Shown in pieces: positions 1-7,648 of a stretch of DNA of 17,665 nucleotides. Position 1 is the stretch's first letter. Every line of letters begins with the position of its first letter. The DNA lies in the NCBI GenBank assembly GCA_902472795.1, contig CABROZ010000041.1, positions 1 through 17,665 on the forward strand, written 5' to 3'. The translations under genes and the position numbers were made by a program. The stretch comes from an uncultured Bacteroides sp. (GTDB taxonomy: Bacteria; Bacteroidota; Bacteroidia; Bacteroidales; Bacteroidaceae). Below the pieces are notes generated by a model. That model was not told the DNA's origin, ran no database searches, and worked only from the letters and a program-made list of their open reading frames with translations.

Positions 1-716
1 CGGCGGTTGCGCACGTAAACGATGGCGCTGCCCTCCATGCGGCGCAGGATGTGCAGCAGTTCGGCGGTCTTGTTCTCGGTGTGGCGGACGACGTAGGCCA
101 GATTCTCGCGTTCGAAGCTCATGCGGAACACGTTTTCGCGGCGGAAGTGGAGGCGTGCCTGTATGTCCTTTACCACTTCGGGAGTGGCGGTGGCGGTGAG
201 TGCCAGCACGGGGACGCCGGGCAGCAGGTCGCGCACTTCGGCTATCTTCAGGTAGGCGGGACGGAAGTCGTAGCCCCATTGCGAGATGCAGTGGCTTTCG
301 TCAACGGTGATCATGCTGATGTGCATCTTGCGAAGTTTGGTGCGGAAGATGTCGGTACTGAGCCGTTCGGGCGAGATGTAGAGGAACTTGTAGTTGCCGA
401 AGATGCAGTTCTCGAGGGCAGTGACAATGGCCTGCCGATCCATGCCCGAATAGACGGCGAGCGCTTTGATGCCCCGTTTGCGCAGGTTCTGCACCTGGTC
501 TTTCATCAGGGCTATCAGGGGGGTGACGACAAGGCACAGCCCTTCCTGTGCCAGGGCAGGCACCTGGAAGGTGATGGACTTGCCGCCGCCGGTAGGCATC
601 AGCCCCAGCGTGTCGTTGCCCTCGCTGATGCTGCGGATGATGTCTTCCTGTATGCCGCGGAAGGAGTCGTATCCCCAGTACTGCTTCAGAATCTGGTAGT
701 AGATGGGCGGTAGCAT
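1..716 (-). CDS. recQ: ATP-dependent DNA helicase RecQ (partial, C-terminus off the left edge)
   Basis: Superfamily 2 helicase that unwinds DNA 3'-5' in recombination and repair. About 238 N-terminal residues are present. The start MLPPIYYQILKQYWGYDSF is typical of RecQ, followed by the Walker A motif MPTGGGKS near residue 40, a variant DEAH box DESHCISQWGYDFRP around residue 140, and the SAT-like motif LTATATPEV. The rest of helicase domain 2, the zinc-binding, winged-helix and HRDC regions lie outside the window. ATG at 716 is the first possible start because an in-frame TAG stands five codons upstream. It follows recJ on the same strand with a 41-bp gap and no visible terminator, so the two are probably cotranscribed. 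The A to S change in the DEAH box is conservative. Identification is firm. Confidence 0.95.
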   Translation of the reverse strand, partial: MLPPIYYQILKQYWGYDSFRGIQEDIIRSISEGNDTLGLMPTGGGKSITFQVPALAQEGLCLVVTPLIALMKDQVQNLRKRGIKALAVYSGMDRQAIVTALENCIFGNYKFLYISPERLSTDIFRTKLRKMHISMITVDESHCISQWGYDFRPAYLKIAEVRDLLPGVPVLALTATATPEVVKDIQARLHFRRENVFRMSFERENLAYVVRHTENKTAELLHILRRMEGSAIVYVRNR

Positions 717-757
717 ACGGTTGCCGGTCTATGGGTTACGCATGGTTTCACAAGGGC

Positions 758-2473
758 TCAGTTGGGCTTGATGTCTTCGATCTGAAGTTGCACTTCGCCG
801 CGCTTGTGGGTGTTCTCCTCGATGGTGTAGCAGATGTCGAACGAGCGCTTGGTCTTGATGAAGCGCACGTGCGAGCTTTGTCCGAAGGCAATGCCGTTCA
901 TCACGTTGTTCGACTTGTTGTCCACCAGTTCCAGCTTGATGTGTTCCTGGTCGCGCCCTACTACCTTGCTGGTGCCGTAGTCATAGACGTTGTGCGTGCA
1001 GAATACGGGCTTGGTGTTTTCGGGACCGAAGGGATTGAACTTCTTCAGGTCGTTGAAAAAGCGGGGCGTGATGTCCTTGAAGTCGATTTCGGCGTCGATG
1101 TCGATGACGGAGCTCATCTGCTCGGGACGGATGTTCTGCGCCACGAACTCTTCGAACCGTTTGGTGAAGGCGGGTACGTTCTCCACCTTCATCGAGAGGC
1201 CGGCGGCATAGGTGTGTCCGCCAAAGTTTTCGAGCAGGTCGCGGCAGTATTCGATGGCTTTGTAAACGTCGAAACCCGATACGGAGCGTGCCGAACCGGT
1301 GGCCAGGTCGTTGGTGCGCGTCAGCACCACGGCGGGGCGGAAGTAGATTTCGGTGAGGCGCGAGGCCACGATGCCGATGACTCCCTTGTGCCAGGCTTCG
1401 TTGTAGAGGACGATGGAGTGGCGGTCGGCCAGTCCGTCGTGTCCGGAGACGATGGCGTTGGCCTCTTCGGTCATGCTTTTGTCGAGGTCCTTGCGGGTTT
1501 CGTTGTACTGGTTGATTTGTCCGGCCTTTTCGAGGGCGGCGGAGAAGTCTTTCTCGGTGAGCAGGTCAACGGCTTCCTTGCCGTTCTGTATGCGTCCCGA
1601 CGCGTTGATGCGGGGGCCTATCTTGAAGACGATGTCGCTGACGGTGATTTCCTTGTCGGCCAGTCCGCAGACGTCGATGATGGCCTTCAGCCCGACGCTG
1701 GGGTTGCTGTTCAGCTGCTTCAGGCCGTGGAAGGCCAGTATGCGGTTCTCGCCCATGATGGGGACGATGTCCGAAGCGATGCTGACGGCCACGAGGTCGA
1801 GCAGGGGGATGAGGTGGTGGAACTCGATGCCGTTGCTGATGGCAAACGCCTGCATGAACTTGAATCCTACGCCGCAGCCCGAGAGGTGCTCGTAGGGGTA
1901 GGTGTTGTCGAAGCGCTTGGCGTTGAGTATGGCTACGGCGGGTGGCAGCACGTCGTCGGGCACGTGATGGTCGCAGATGATGAAGTCGATGCCTTTCTCG
2001 CGGGCATAGGCTATCTCTTCCACGGCTTTGATGCCGCAGTCGAGGACGATGATGAGTTTGACGCCCGTCTCCACGGCGTAGTCCACTCCCTTGTAGGACA
2101 CCCCGTAGCCTTCGTTGTAGCGGTCGGGGATGTAATAGTCGATGTTCGAGTAGAACTGTTGAATAAACTTATAGACCAGTGCCACGGCTGTGGTACCATC
2201 TACGTCGTAATCTCCATAAATCAGTATCCTTTCTTTCTTTCCCATTGCCTGGTTCAGGCGCGCTACGGCCAGGTCCATGTCTTTCATCAGGAAGGGGTCG
2301 TAGAGGTCGGGCAGTTGCGGTCGGAAGAATTTTCGTGCGGCGGCAGCCGTCGTAATTCCCCTTTCCACGAGCAGTCGTCCCAGTATGGGGTTAATGCCCA
2401 GTTCCCGGGCCAGTGTCCGGCTTGTCTCTGCCTGTTCGGGTGTGATGGGTAAATAATTCCATTTGTGAGTCAT
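758..2473 (-). CDS. recJ: Single-stranded-DNA-specific 5'-3' exonuclease RecJ
   Basis: Processive 5'-3' single-strand DNA exonuclease of the DHH phosphoesterase superfamily, acting in recombinational repair and mismatch repair. The protein is 571 aa, a usual RecJ length. DHH motifs are complete: IYGDYDVDG (D88, D90, D92), LDCG (D145), CDHHVP (D168-H169-H170), then SGCGVGFKF and the GPRINASGRI motif. The DHHA1 part carries HKGVIGIVASRL and FGGHTYAAGLS, and an OB-like C-terminal part follows. I chose ATG at 2473 (protein begins MTHKWNYLPITPEQ). The open frame continues 98 codons further upstream but that part is low-complexity, overlaps the yaaA promoter, and has no RecJ similarity. No Shine-Dalgarno is seen before the chosen start. 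It is first in a probable recJ-recQ operon. Confidence 0.96.
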   Translation of the reverse strand: MTHKWNYLPITPEQAETSRTLARELGINPILGRLLVERGITTAAAARKFFRPQLPDLYDPFLMKDMDLAVARLNQAMGKKERILIYGDYDVDGTTAVALVYKFIQQFYSNIDYYIPDRYNEGYGVSYKGVDYAVETGVKLIIVLDCGIKAVEEIAYAREKGIDFIICDHHVPDDVLPPAVAILNAKRFDNTYPYEHLSGCGVGFKFMQAFAISNGIEFHHLIPLLDLVAVSIASDIVPIMGENRILAFHGLKQLNSNPSVGLKAIIDVCGLADKEITVSDIVFKIGPRINASGRIQNGKEAVDLLTEKDFSAALEKAGQINQYNETRKDLDKSMTEEANAIVSGHDGLADRHSIVLYNEAWHKGVIGIVASRLTEIYFRPAVVLTRTNDLATGSARSVSGFDVYKAIEYCRDLLENFGGHTYAAGLSMKVENVPAFTKRFEEFVAQNIRPEQMSSVIDIDAEIDFKDITPRFFNDLKKFNPFGPENTKPVFCTHNVYDYGTSKVVGRDQEHIKLELVDNKSNNVMNGIAFGQSSHVRFIKTKRSFDICYTIEENTHKRGEVQLQIEDIKPN

Positions 2474-2597
2474 TTTATATATTGTTTTTTCTTTTTCCGG
2501 TCTCGGGGCCCCTGTGGGGCGGGTGGCAGCTGCATGGAGCCGTCTGTTCGGGAGGCATGGCGGTGCGCTTGCAAAGGCACTCTCTCCCAACAAGCTG

Positions 2598-2605
2598 TAA
2601 AGGTA
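2598..2605 (-). promoter_or_regulatory. Possible recJ -7 element
   Basis: On the minus strand TACCTTTA resembles the Bacteroidetes -7 consensus TAnnTTTG with one mismatch, about 125 nt before the recJ start. I see no convincing TTTG box 19 nt upstream of it, so this is a weak call. Confidence 0.3.
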
Positions 2606-2701
2606 GGAAAAAAGTATGGAAATGTAGAACTGTTCTAAAGAAAATCTTTCCTGCCTGTGGATTTTAGTGGGGGCAGAGGTGCGGAGGGGCGGGGGATGTA
2701 T

Positions 2702-2709
2702 TATCTTTG
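2702..2709 (+). promoter_or_regulatory. Probable yaaA promoter -7 element
   Basis: TATCTTTG matches the Bacteroidetes sigma-70 (SigABfr) -7 consensus TAnnTTTG exactly and lies 63 nt before the yaaA start. The matching -33 TTTG is not visible in the G-rich upstream stretch. The same octamer stands before the aldo/keto reductase gene in this window. Confidence 0.55.
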
Positions 2710-2772
2710 CGGGCAGAACAGTTTTCCGGTTCCGACCCGACCGGTGAATAACCTCTAAACACTTCATTCATT

Positions 2773-3537
2773 ATGCTTACATTCATATCCTGTGCCAAAA
2801 CCATGGCTGCGCGTTGTGCGCTGAAGGTGCCTGTCGTGTCCGAACCCCGTTTTGCCGGCGAGGCGCTGCGCACGGCGCTCGAACTGTCGCAATATTCGGC
2901 TGCCGAATTGGAGGGGCTGCTGCGCGTCAATGCGAAGATTGCCGCCGAGAACCGCCTGCGCTATCACGACTTCTGCTCCGAGGACAACCGCCCGATGCCT
3001 GCCATCGGTGCCTATACGGGGGCGGTGTTCAAACGCATTGCACCTGCCGACTTCACGGCCGACGACTTCCTCTTTGCGCAGGAACATCTGCGTATCACTT
3101 CGTTCCTCTACGGGCTTCTGCGTCCGCTCGACGGCATCCGGCCTTACCGCTTAGAGGGTGATGTGCGTCTGGCGGCGAACGGTGGCATCACGATGTTCGA
3201 CTACTGGAAACCGTTGCTGACCGACGTCTTCATCGACGACATCCGCCGTCGGGGCGGGGTGCTGGTCAACTTGGCGAGCGCCGAGATGAAAGACCTCTTC
3301 GACTGGAAGCGCGTCGAATCCGAGGTGCGGGTCGTGACGCCCGACTTTCAGGTGTGGAAGGGCGGACAGCTGAAGACGGTGGTGGTCTATGCCAAAATGT
3401 GCCGCGGCGAGATGACGCGCTATCTGCTGAAAAACCGCATCGACTCGCCCGACCCGCTACGCGCCTTCGAGTGGGAGGGTTTTGCCTTTGACGAAGAGCG
3501 CAGCACGGCTGACCGCTGGCTGTTTACGATGGGTTGA
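2773..3537 (+). CDS. yaaA: Peroxide stress protein YaaA (DUF328/UPF0246)
   Basis: YaaA-family DNA-binding protein; in E. coli it limits intracellular free iron and so protects DNA and proteins from hydrogen peroxide. At 254 aa it has the family length. Family motifs appear in order: SCAKTM near the N-terminus (SPAKT-like), YTGAVF (usually FNGDVY/YTGDVY), the hallmark FLYGLLRPLDGIRPYRLEG near residues 113-129, NLASAEM, and AKMCRGEMTRYLLKNRI near the C-terminus. ATG at 2773 is the only start that keeps the N-terminal strand. No ribosome binding site is obvious, as usual in Bacteroidetes. It is divergent from recJ and convergent with the araC-type gene across a 492-bp gap. The role is transferred from the family; an exact function in Bacteroidales is not shown by the sequence. 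Confidence 0.9.
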   Translation: MLTFISCAKTMAARCALKVPVVSEPRFAGEALRTALELSQYSAAELEGLLRVNAKIAAENRLRYHDFCSEDNRPMPAIGAYTGAVFKRIAPADFTADDFLFAQEHLRITSFLYGLLRPLDGIRPYRLEGDVRLAANGGITMFDYWKPLLTDVFIDDIRRRGGVLVNLASAEMKDLFDWKRVESEVRVVTPDFQVWKGGQLKTVVVYAKMCRGEMTRYLLKNRIDSPDPLRAFEWEGFAFDEERSTADRWLFTMG

Positions 3538-4029
3538 TGCGGAAATCGGTGTGTTACATATTCGGTTATTTTGCTTTCAAAATGTCTGATATTTGCGCTA
3601 TTTTATGACGCGACATTTGTGCGGAAGTCTCGTTATAGAAGCCGCTCGGGCGAAAAACCTTCATAAATATGCAGAAATACGGACGATGTATGCAAGGAAT
3701 ATGCACTTCCGTGCCCTTGGACGCTTGCACGGTTCGCGCGGATTGCTTGCATCGCTCGCGAGCAACACTTGCACGGCTCGCCTTCCACGCTTGCGCGGCT
3801 CGGGGACGTGTCCCGTTTTCGCAGGAAAACCATGCTTCCGATGCCCGGAAACGGTGCTTTCCGGCCGTTTTTTCATCGTCTGTTCGCTGGCCGAAATGTA
3901 CGGATTTTGCTACTGCGCTGTGCTTCAGCGGGATGACTCCTTCGGACTTCAAAAATCGGCACCGGCCTTGCCGGCGGCCCGAAAAACGCGATTCTGAAGC
4001 GTTGGAAAATGCAAAGTGTCACTTTGACA
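3538..4029. other. 492-bp intergenic region without a credible gene
   Basis: This lies between the convergent ends of yaaA and the araC-type regulator. Open frames exist on both strands (e.g. 3593-3997 plus, 3566-3952 minus), but they overlap each other, are rich in Arg, Ala, Cys and His, and show no fold or family I recognise; they read through the 22-bp repeat array at 3724-3811. I treat the region as non-coding and repeat-bearing. No clear intrinsic terminator for either flanking gene was found. Confidence 0.6.
3724..3811. repeat. Array 1 of degenerate 22-bp tandem repeats (4 units)
   Basis: Four units start at 3724, 3746, 3768 and 3790, exactly 22 bp apart. They begin CTTGCACGGTTCG, CTTGCATCGCTCG, CTTGCACGGCTCG and CTTGCGCGGCTCG, so the first half is well conserved and the second half drifts. 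Unit 2 contains the palindrome GCTCGCGAGC at 3754-3763. The same unit recurs at 11993-12101 in this window. There are no unique spacers between units, so this is not a CRISPR array. Confidence 0.75.
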
Positions 4030-4887
4030 TCAGTGATACGAATTGCGGTATTCCTGCGGGGTGACGTCCGTCATCTTCTTGAACAGGCGGTTGAAGTACG
4101 AATAGTTGTCGCAAGCCAGCGATGAAGCGATGTTCTTGACCGGCATGTTGCTGGTGACGAGCATCAGCTGTGCCTTTTCAATCTTCTTCTGGTTGATGTA
4201 TTGCAGCGGACTGATGCCGGTTTCGTGCTTGAAGAGGCGGCTGAAGTGATCCTTCGACAGGCAGGACGTGTCGGCCAGGTCGTCAAGGTCGATCACCTCG
4301 TACAGGTGGTTGTGGATGTAGGCGATGGCCGCGCGTATCCGTTCGTCCTTGCTCTTAATCTTTTCCTGTGCCCGCTTGATGAAGTGCGACAGCAGCTGAT
4401 AGACGATGCCTCTCGACTCGATTTTGTCGCAGATGGCGCGTTGCTTGTTCTTCATCACGTTCTGCAGCAGCGTGGGGTTGTTGTCGTACGACGTCGGGTC
4501 GGACTTCGGCAGACGCATGTGCGGATTGATGGCGCAGAGGCGTTTGATGAGCGACAGGTCGAGCTCGGTAGCCGGAATTTCGACGGGCAGGTCCCATTCG
4601 TCCAGCATGCTGCTTTCCTGCCGGTGCTCTTCGTATATATGTAGGTAATAGTGGCAGAAGTAGGAGTTGCAAACATAGTTGTGGCTGGTGAAGGCCGGAA
4701 TGCAATACATGTGGTCGGGCTTCAGCAGGTAGGTACCCGAAGGAAGTTCGATTTGCGCTTGCCCCTCGGTGACGTAGTACAGCCGCAAGAAAGGGCTGTT
4801 GACGTTCTTCCAGTTCCAGTCGGCATTGTGGATGGCCAGGCCGACGTTGAGAAGCAACGGATGTAGTTGGTCAATGGTTAAACTCAT
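4030..4887 (-). CDS. AraC-family transcriptional regulator
   Basis: Cytoplasmic one-component regulator, 285 aa. The N-terminal part (about residues 1-170) looks like an AraC-type cupin sensor: PFLRLYYVTEGQAQIELPSG and YLLKPDHMYCIPAFTSH are typical beta-barrel segments. The C-terminal part (about 185-285) has the two helix-turn-helix units of the family: IDLDDLADTSCLSKDHFSRLFKH and the second unit with MPVKNIASSLACDNYSYFNRLFKK, ending in TPQEYR. ATG at 4887 gives the full cupin. It is divergent from the GH29 gene with a 243-bp shared upstream region that carries phased direct repeats, so it is likely the activator of that gene and responds to a sugar; the ligand is inferred, not seen. Confidence 0.9.
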   Translation of the reverse strand: MSLTIDQLHPLLLNVGLAIHNADWNWKNVNSPFLRLYYVTEGQAQIELPSGTYLLKPDHMYCIPAFTSHNYVCNSYFCHYYLHIYEEHRQESSMLDEWDLPVEIPATELDLSLIKRLCAINPHMRLPKSDPTSYDNNPTLLQNVMKNKQRAICDKIESRGIVYQLLSHFIKRAQEKIKSKDERIRAAIAYIHNHLYEVIDLDDLADTSCLSKDHFSRLFKHETGISPLQYINQKKIEKAQLMLVTSNMPVKNIASSLACDNYSYFNRLFKKMTDVTPQEYRNSYH

Positions 4888-4914
4888 AGTATATGTTGTG
4901 TCTTAAAGTCGGGG

Positions 4915-4945
4915 TAAAGGTACTTTTTCTTGCCGGATGTTCAAA
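4915..4945 (-). promoter_or_regulatory. Probable promoter of the araC-type gene
   Basis: On the minus strand a TTTG box (4945-4942) is followed after exactly 19 nt by TACCTTTA (4922-4915), one mismatch from the Bacteroidetes -7 consensus TAnnTTTG. Transcription would start roughly 20 nt before the ATG at 4887. Confidence 0.55.
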
Positions 4946-4974
4946 GGAAAATGCCTGAATAGTACAATGAATTA

Positions 4975-5031
4975 TCGGTTTTGTTACATCGATTTCGGTG
5001 AATAGGTGTAAGATTGTCGGTTTTGTATCAT
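4975..5031 (+). promoter_or_regulatory. Phased direct repeats, candidate AraC-type operator for the GH29 gene
   Basis: Two near-identical 15-mers, TCGGTTTTGTTACAT at 4975-4989 and TCGGTTTTGTATCAT at 5017-5031, start 42 bp apart, four turns of DNA. A third, weaker copy starts TCGGTGAATAGG at 4995, so the TCGG cores are spaced 20 and 22 bp. They end 42 bp upstream of the -7 element at 5074. AraC-family activators commonly bind direct repeats about 21 bp apart upstream of a poor -35 box, so this arrangement fits. Confidence 0.55.
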
Positions 5032-5073
5032 ATCAGGTCGAAATCGTCCTATCCGGTGTCGAATCTTATTTTG

Positions 5074-5081
5074 TATTTTTG
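5074..5081 (+). promoter_or_regulatory. -7 element of the GH29 gene
   Basis: TATTTTTG matches TAnnTTTG and lies 49 nt before the ATG. No TTTG box is seen 19-21 nt upstream, which suits an activator-dependent promoter. Confidence 0.55.
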
Positions 5082-5130
5082 TGCTATTAAGTTACAACCT
5101 TATTCCATTAACCCAAACAGAACATAACTT

Positions 5131-6771
5131 ATGAAGAACAAGATTCTGCTATTCTCGTTACTCTTTTCGGCCAGCGTTGCTTCGGCACAGAGTTATCAGG
5201 TACCCGTGTCCGAACAGGACGAGCCGATGATGACCGGCAAATTCGAGCCCACGTGGCAGTCACTGGAAAACTATCAGGTGCCCGAGTGGTTCCGCAATGT
5301 CAAGTTCGGCATCTGGGCCCACTGGGGACCGCAGTGCGTCGAAGGCTCCGGCGACTGGATGGCGCGCGGCCTCTACATCGAAGGGTCGAACGAGTACAAC
5401 TATCACGTGCAGCACTACGGTCATCCGTCCGAGGTAGGCTTCAAGGACATCATTCCCCTGTTCAAGGCCGAGAAGTGGGATCCCGACAAACTGGTCGGAT
5501 TCTATAAGAAGATAGGCGCCCAATACTTCTTCGCCTTAGGCAACCATCACGACAACTTCGACCTGTGGGACAGCCAGTACCAGCCTTGGAACTCGGTCAA
5601 CATGGGTCCGAAGCAGGACATCCTCGAAGGCTGGGCCAAGGCAGCCCGTAAGCACGGCCTCTACTTCGGCGTCAGCCTGCACGCCGACCACGCCTGGAGC
5701 TGGTACGAAACCTCGCAGCGCCACGACACGAAAGGCCCCAAGAAAGGCATACCCTACGACGGCAAGCTGACCAAGGAAGACGGCAAAGGCAAGTGGTGGG
5801 AAGGCTACGACCCGCAGGACCTCTACGCCCAGAACCATCCCTTGAGCCAGAACAGTTGGAACAACGGAACCATACACAGTCAGTGGGCCTGGGGTAACGG
5901 CGTCTGCATCCCCACGCAGAAGTACGTCACTAACTTCTACAACCGTACGCTCGACGTCATCAACCGCTACAATCCCGACCTGCTGTACTTCGACGTGACG
6001 GTAGCCCCGTTCTATCCCATCAGCGACGCCGGACTGAAAATAGCCGCCCACTTCTACAACCACAGCATGGCCACCCACAAGGGAAAGCTACAGGCCGTCA
6101 TGTTCGGCAAGATACTCGACGAGAACCAGCGCAAAGCCCTGGTATGGGACGTGGAGCGCGGTGCGCCCAATGAAATCGTCGCCGAACCGTGGCAGACCTG
6201 TACCTGCATCGGTGGCTGGCACTACAACACCTCTATATACGAAAACAACAGCTACAAATCTGCCGCCAACGTAGTGAAACTGCTGATGGACGTAGTCAGC
6301 AAGAACGGCAACCTGTTGCTGAGTGTTCCCCTGCGTGCCGACGGTACGTTCGACGAGAAAGAAGAAGCCATCCTCAACGAGTTTGGCGACTGGATGAACA
6401 TTAACAAGGAAGCCATTTACGACACCCGTCCCTGGAAAGTATTCGGCGAAGGCCCCATTGCCGGTGCCGACATCAAAATCAATGCCCAGGGCTTCAACGA
6501 AGGATCTTACGGACAAGCCACAGCGCAGGAGATCCGCTTTACACAAACCAAAAAATACCTATATGTCACCGCCCTGGCATGGCCCGAGGACGGTAAAGTC
6601 ACTGTGAAATCCCTTTCAGCCGGCAACGAACTCTATCCCGGCGAGATAAAGAAAGTCGAACTGCTGGGCTACGGTAAAGTGAAGTTCACCCGCACCTCCG
6701 CCGGTCTGGAAATCGAACTTCCCGCCAAACGGCTGAACGAGATTGCGCCGGTGTTCAGGATCAGGAAATAA
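5131..6771 (+). CDS. Secreted GH29 glycosidase (alpha-L-fucosidase family)
   Basis: Retaining exo-glycosidase of family GH29, expected to remove terminal alpha-linked L-fucose; some members act on L-galactose. The 546-aa protein starts with a signal peptide (KNK, hydrophobic core, ASA|Q near residue 19) and no lipobox cysteine, so it is likely periplasmic. The catalytic TIM barrel shows VKFGIWAHWGPQ (H64), FFALGNHHDNFDLWDS (H139-H140) and NPDLLYFDVT, where D288 aligns with the GH29 nucleophile aspartate. EPWQTCTCIGGWHYN and a C-terminal beta domain follow. The acid/base residue is not conserved in the family and I cannot place it. There is no susC/susD pair nearby, so the substrate oligosaccharide is probably supplied by another locus. 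The divergent AraC regulator and following sugar genes argue for an L-fucose-configured product. L-fucose versus L-galactose is open. Confidence 0.9.
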   Translation: MKNKILLFSLLFSASVASAQSYQVPVSEQDEPMMTGKFEPTWQSLENYQVPEWFRNVKFGIWAHWGPQCVEGSGDWMARGLYIEGSNEYNYHVQHYGHPSEVGFKDIIPLFKAEKWDPDKLVGFYKKIGAQYFFALGNHHDNFDLWDSQYQPWNSVNMGPKQDILEGWAKAARKHGLYFGVSLHADHAWSWYETSQRHDTKGPKKGIPYDGKLTKEDGKGKWWEGYDPQDLYAQNHPLSQNSWNNGTIHSQWAWGNGVCIPTQKYVTNFYNRTLDVINRYNPDLLYFDVTVAPFYPISDAGLKIAAHFYNHSMATHKGKLQAVMFGKILDENQRKALVWDVERGAPNEIVAEPWQTCTCIGGWHYNTSIYENNSYKSAANVVKLLMDVVSKNGNLLLSVPLRADGTFDEKEEAILNEFGDWMNINKEAIYDTRPWKVFGEGPIAGADIKINAQGFNEGSYGQATAQEIRFTQTKKYLYVTALAWPEDGKVTVKSLSAGNELYPGEIKKVELLGYGKVKFTRTSAGLEIELPAKRLNEIAPVFRIRK

Positions 6772-6799
6772 TAAAATCAATCCTCAGACGGAAAGTAGT

Positions 6800-6835
6800 C
6801 GAAGCCGCTTCCCCCGAAAACGAGGGACGGCTTCG
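6800..6835 (+). terminator. Hairpin after the GH29 gene
   Basis: The arms CGAAGCCG (6800-6807) and CGGCTTCG (6828-6835) pair perfectly, and the interior TCCCcCG/CGaGGGA extends the stem around a GAAAAC loop. There is no run of T after it, so it is either a transcript-stabilising hairpin or a terminator without a U tract. Confidence 0.55.
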
Positions 6836-6973
6836 GCTTACGGCCTGTCATGCAGTTTGCGGTCAGTTGGTCTGTACCGTGTGGAGTAGCATGGTTTTGT
6901 TATTTATGCTTTAATAGTTTGTAGCTGATTTGCTTTTGCGGTAGGAAAAGTCTAACTTTACCTCCGTCACAAA

Positions 6974-6986
6974 CCGAACGTTTCGG
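6974..6986. promoter_or_regulatory. Short palindrome upstream of the mutarotase promoter
   Basis: CCGAACGTTTCGG has 5-bp perfect arms CCGAA/TTCGG around CGT, 63 bp upstream of the -7 element at 7049. LacI-type operators often have such symmetry, but it differs in sequence from the candidate operator at 8729. Low support. Confidence 0.25.
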
Positions 6987-7048
6987 AATCTGAAAAAACG
7001 CAGTAAAAGATTGTTGTCTGTCATTGTCTGAAGAAAGAAGGAAAACTA

Positions 7049-7056
7049 TACCTTTG
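7049..7056 (+). promoter_or_regulatory. Probable promoter -7 element for the mutarotase gene
   Basis: TACCTTTG matches TAnnTTTG exactly. A TTG at 7024-7026 lies 22 nt upstream, slightly long for the -33 spacing. The start codon is 137 nt downstream, leaving a leader of about 130 nt. Confidence 0.4.
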
Positions 7057-7193
7057 TCTTTTAGTAATGCTGTTGCATGCCTTTGCATGGCCTTCAGCCC
7101 GATGTAGGGTGGGGAAAAACCGGTCAGGCTGGTCTGTTTGTTGTCGTTTCTTCGGCCTCCGTCATTTAGATAATCAATTAAAATCATTTTTTT

Positions 7194-7580
7194 ATGCAAC
7201 CCAATCAAGGTTATAAAACGAGAGAATATACTGTGCCTGTTAAACGCTATTGCCAGACACTGAGTTTGAAGAACAATCCGGAGCTGATAGCCGAATACCG
7301 GAAAATCCACAGCCGCGAGCATGCCTGGCCCGAGATACGCGAGGGAATCCGTTCAGTAGGTATTCTGGAGATGGAGATTTATATTTCGGGAACACTGCTG
7401 TTTATGATTGTCGAAACGCCGCTCGATTTCGACTGGGACTCGGCCATGGAGCGTTTGGCACATCTTCCCCGTCAGGCAGAGTGGGAGGACTATGTGGCCC
7501 GCTTTCAGGAGTGTGCTCCCGGCAGCACTTCTTCGCAGAAGTGGAAACTGATGGAACGGATGTTCTATCTGTACGATTGA
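7194..7580 (+). CDS. L-rhamnose/L-fucose mutarotase family protein (RhaM/COG3254)
   Basis: Small cytoplasmic enzyme expected to interconvert alpha and beta anomers of a 6-deoxy-L-sugar or related sugar. At 128 aa it is somewhat longer than E. coli RhaM (104 aa); the extra is mainly at the N-terminus, before residue 17. The family pattern is clear: YCQTLSLKNNPELIAEYRKI, HSREHAWPEIREGIRSVGI with the His and Trp-Pro-Glu typical of the ferredoxin-like dimer fold, then LFMIVE and the C-terminal MERMFYLYD. ATG at 7194 is the first start and the next Met lies too far inside. A protein of this family accompanies FucP and an amidohydrolase in the oxidative L-fucose cluster of Campylobacter jejuni, which makes an L-fucose or L-galactose role here plausible. 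It is monocistronic and convergent with the LacI gene. Confidence 0.82.
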   Translation: MQPNQGYKTREYTVPVKRYCQTLSLKNNPELIAEYRKIHSREHAWPEIREGIRSVGILEMEIYISGTLLFMIVETPLDFDWDSAMERLAHLPRQAEWEDYVARFQECAPGSTSSQKWKLMERMFYLYD

Positions 7581-7595
7581 TAAATCCTGAAAACG

Positions 7596-7648
7596 GCAGC
7601 ATCGGGGGAAGGAGCACCGCACAGCGGCAACCCGTCACTTGATGCTGC
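7596..7648. terminator. Possible bidirectional hairpin between mutarotase and LacI gene
   Basis: The arms GCAGCATC (7596-7603) and GATGCTGC (7641-7648) are complementary around a 37-nt interior with its own small CCGC/GCGG stem. The right arm lies within the last codons of the LacI-type gene, so its use as a terminator is uncertain. Confidence 0.35.

Larger units (their letters stand above)
6772..7193. other. 422-bp intergenic region with terminator and promoter signals
   Basis: It holds a strong hairpin just after the GH29 stop (6800-6835), a small palindrome CCGAACGTTTCGG at 6974-6986 and a TAnnTTTG element at 7049-7056. A minus-strand frame (6900-7322) overlaps the mutarotase start and has no recognisable features. 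Around 7074-7088 there is a short inverted repeat CATGC/GCATG within the presumed leader of the mutarotase transcript. No gene is credible here. Confidence 0.5.

Noticed and set aside
731..2452. 573-codon open frame on the plus strand opposite recJ
   Set aside because: Antisense shadow of a well-supported RecJ; the peptide is a Val/Asp/Gly-rich low-complexity product of reverse-reading codons and has no domain.
2474..2767. 98-codon N-terminal extension of recJ
   Set aside because: No RecJ similarity, overlaps the yaaA promoter, and the internal ATG at 2473 gives the normal family N-terminus and length.
3724..3811. CRISPR array
   Set aside because: Units are directly adjacent at 22 bp without unique spacers, and there are no cas genes nearby.
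3566..3997. Overlapping hypothetical ORFs in the yaaA-araC gap
   Set aside because: They read through the 22-bp repeats on both strands with odd composition and no recognisable domain.
6900..7322. 140-codon minus-strand ORF upstream of the mutarotase
   Set aside because: It overlaps the mutarotase start, spans promoter-like and palindromic sequence, and resembles no family I know.
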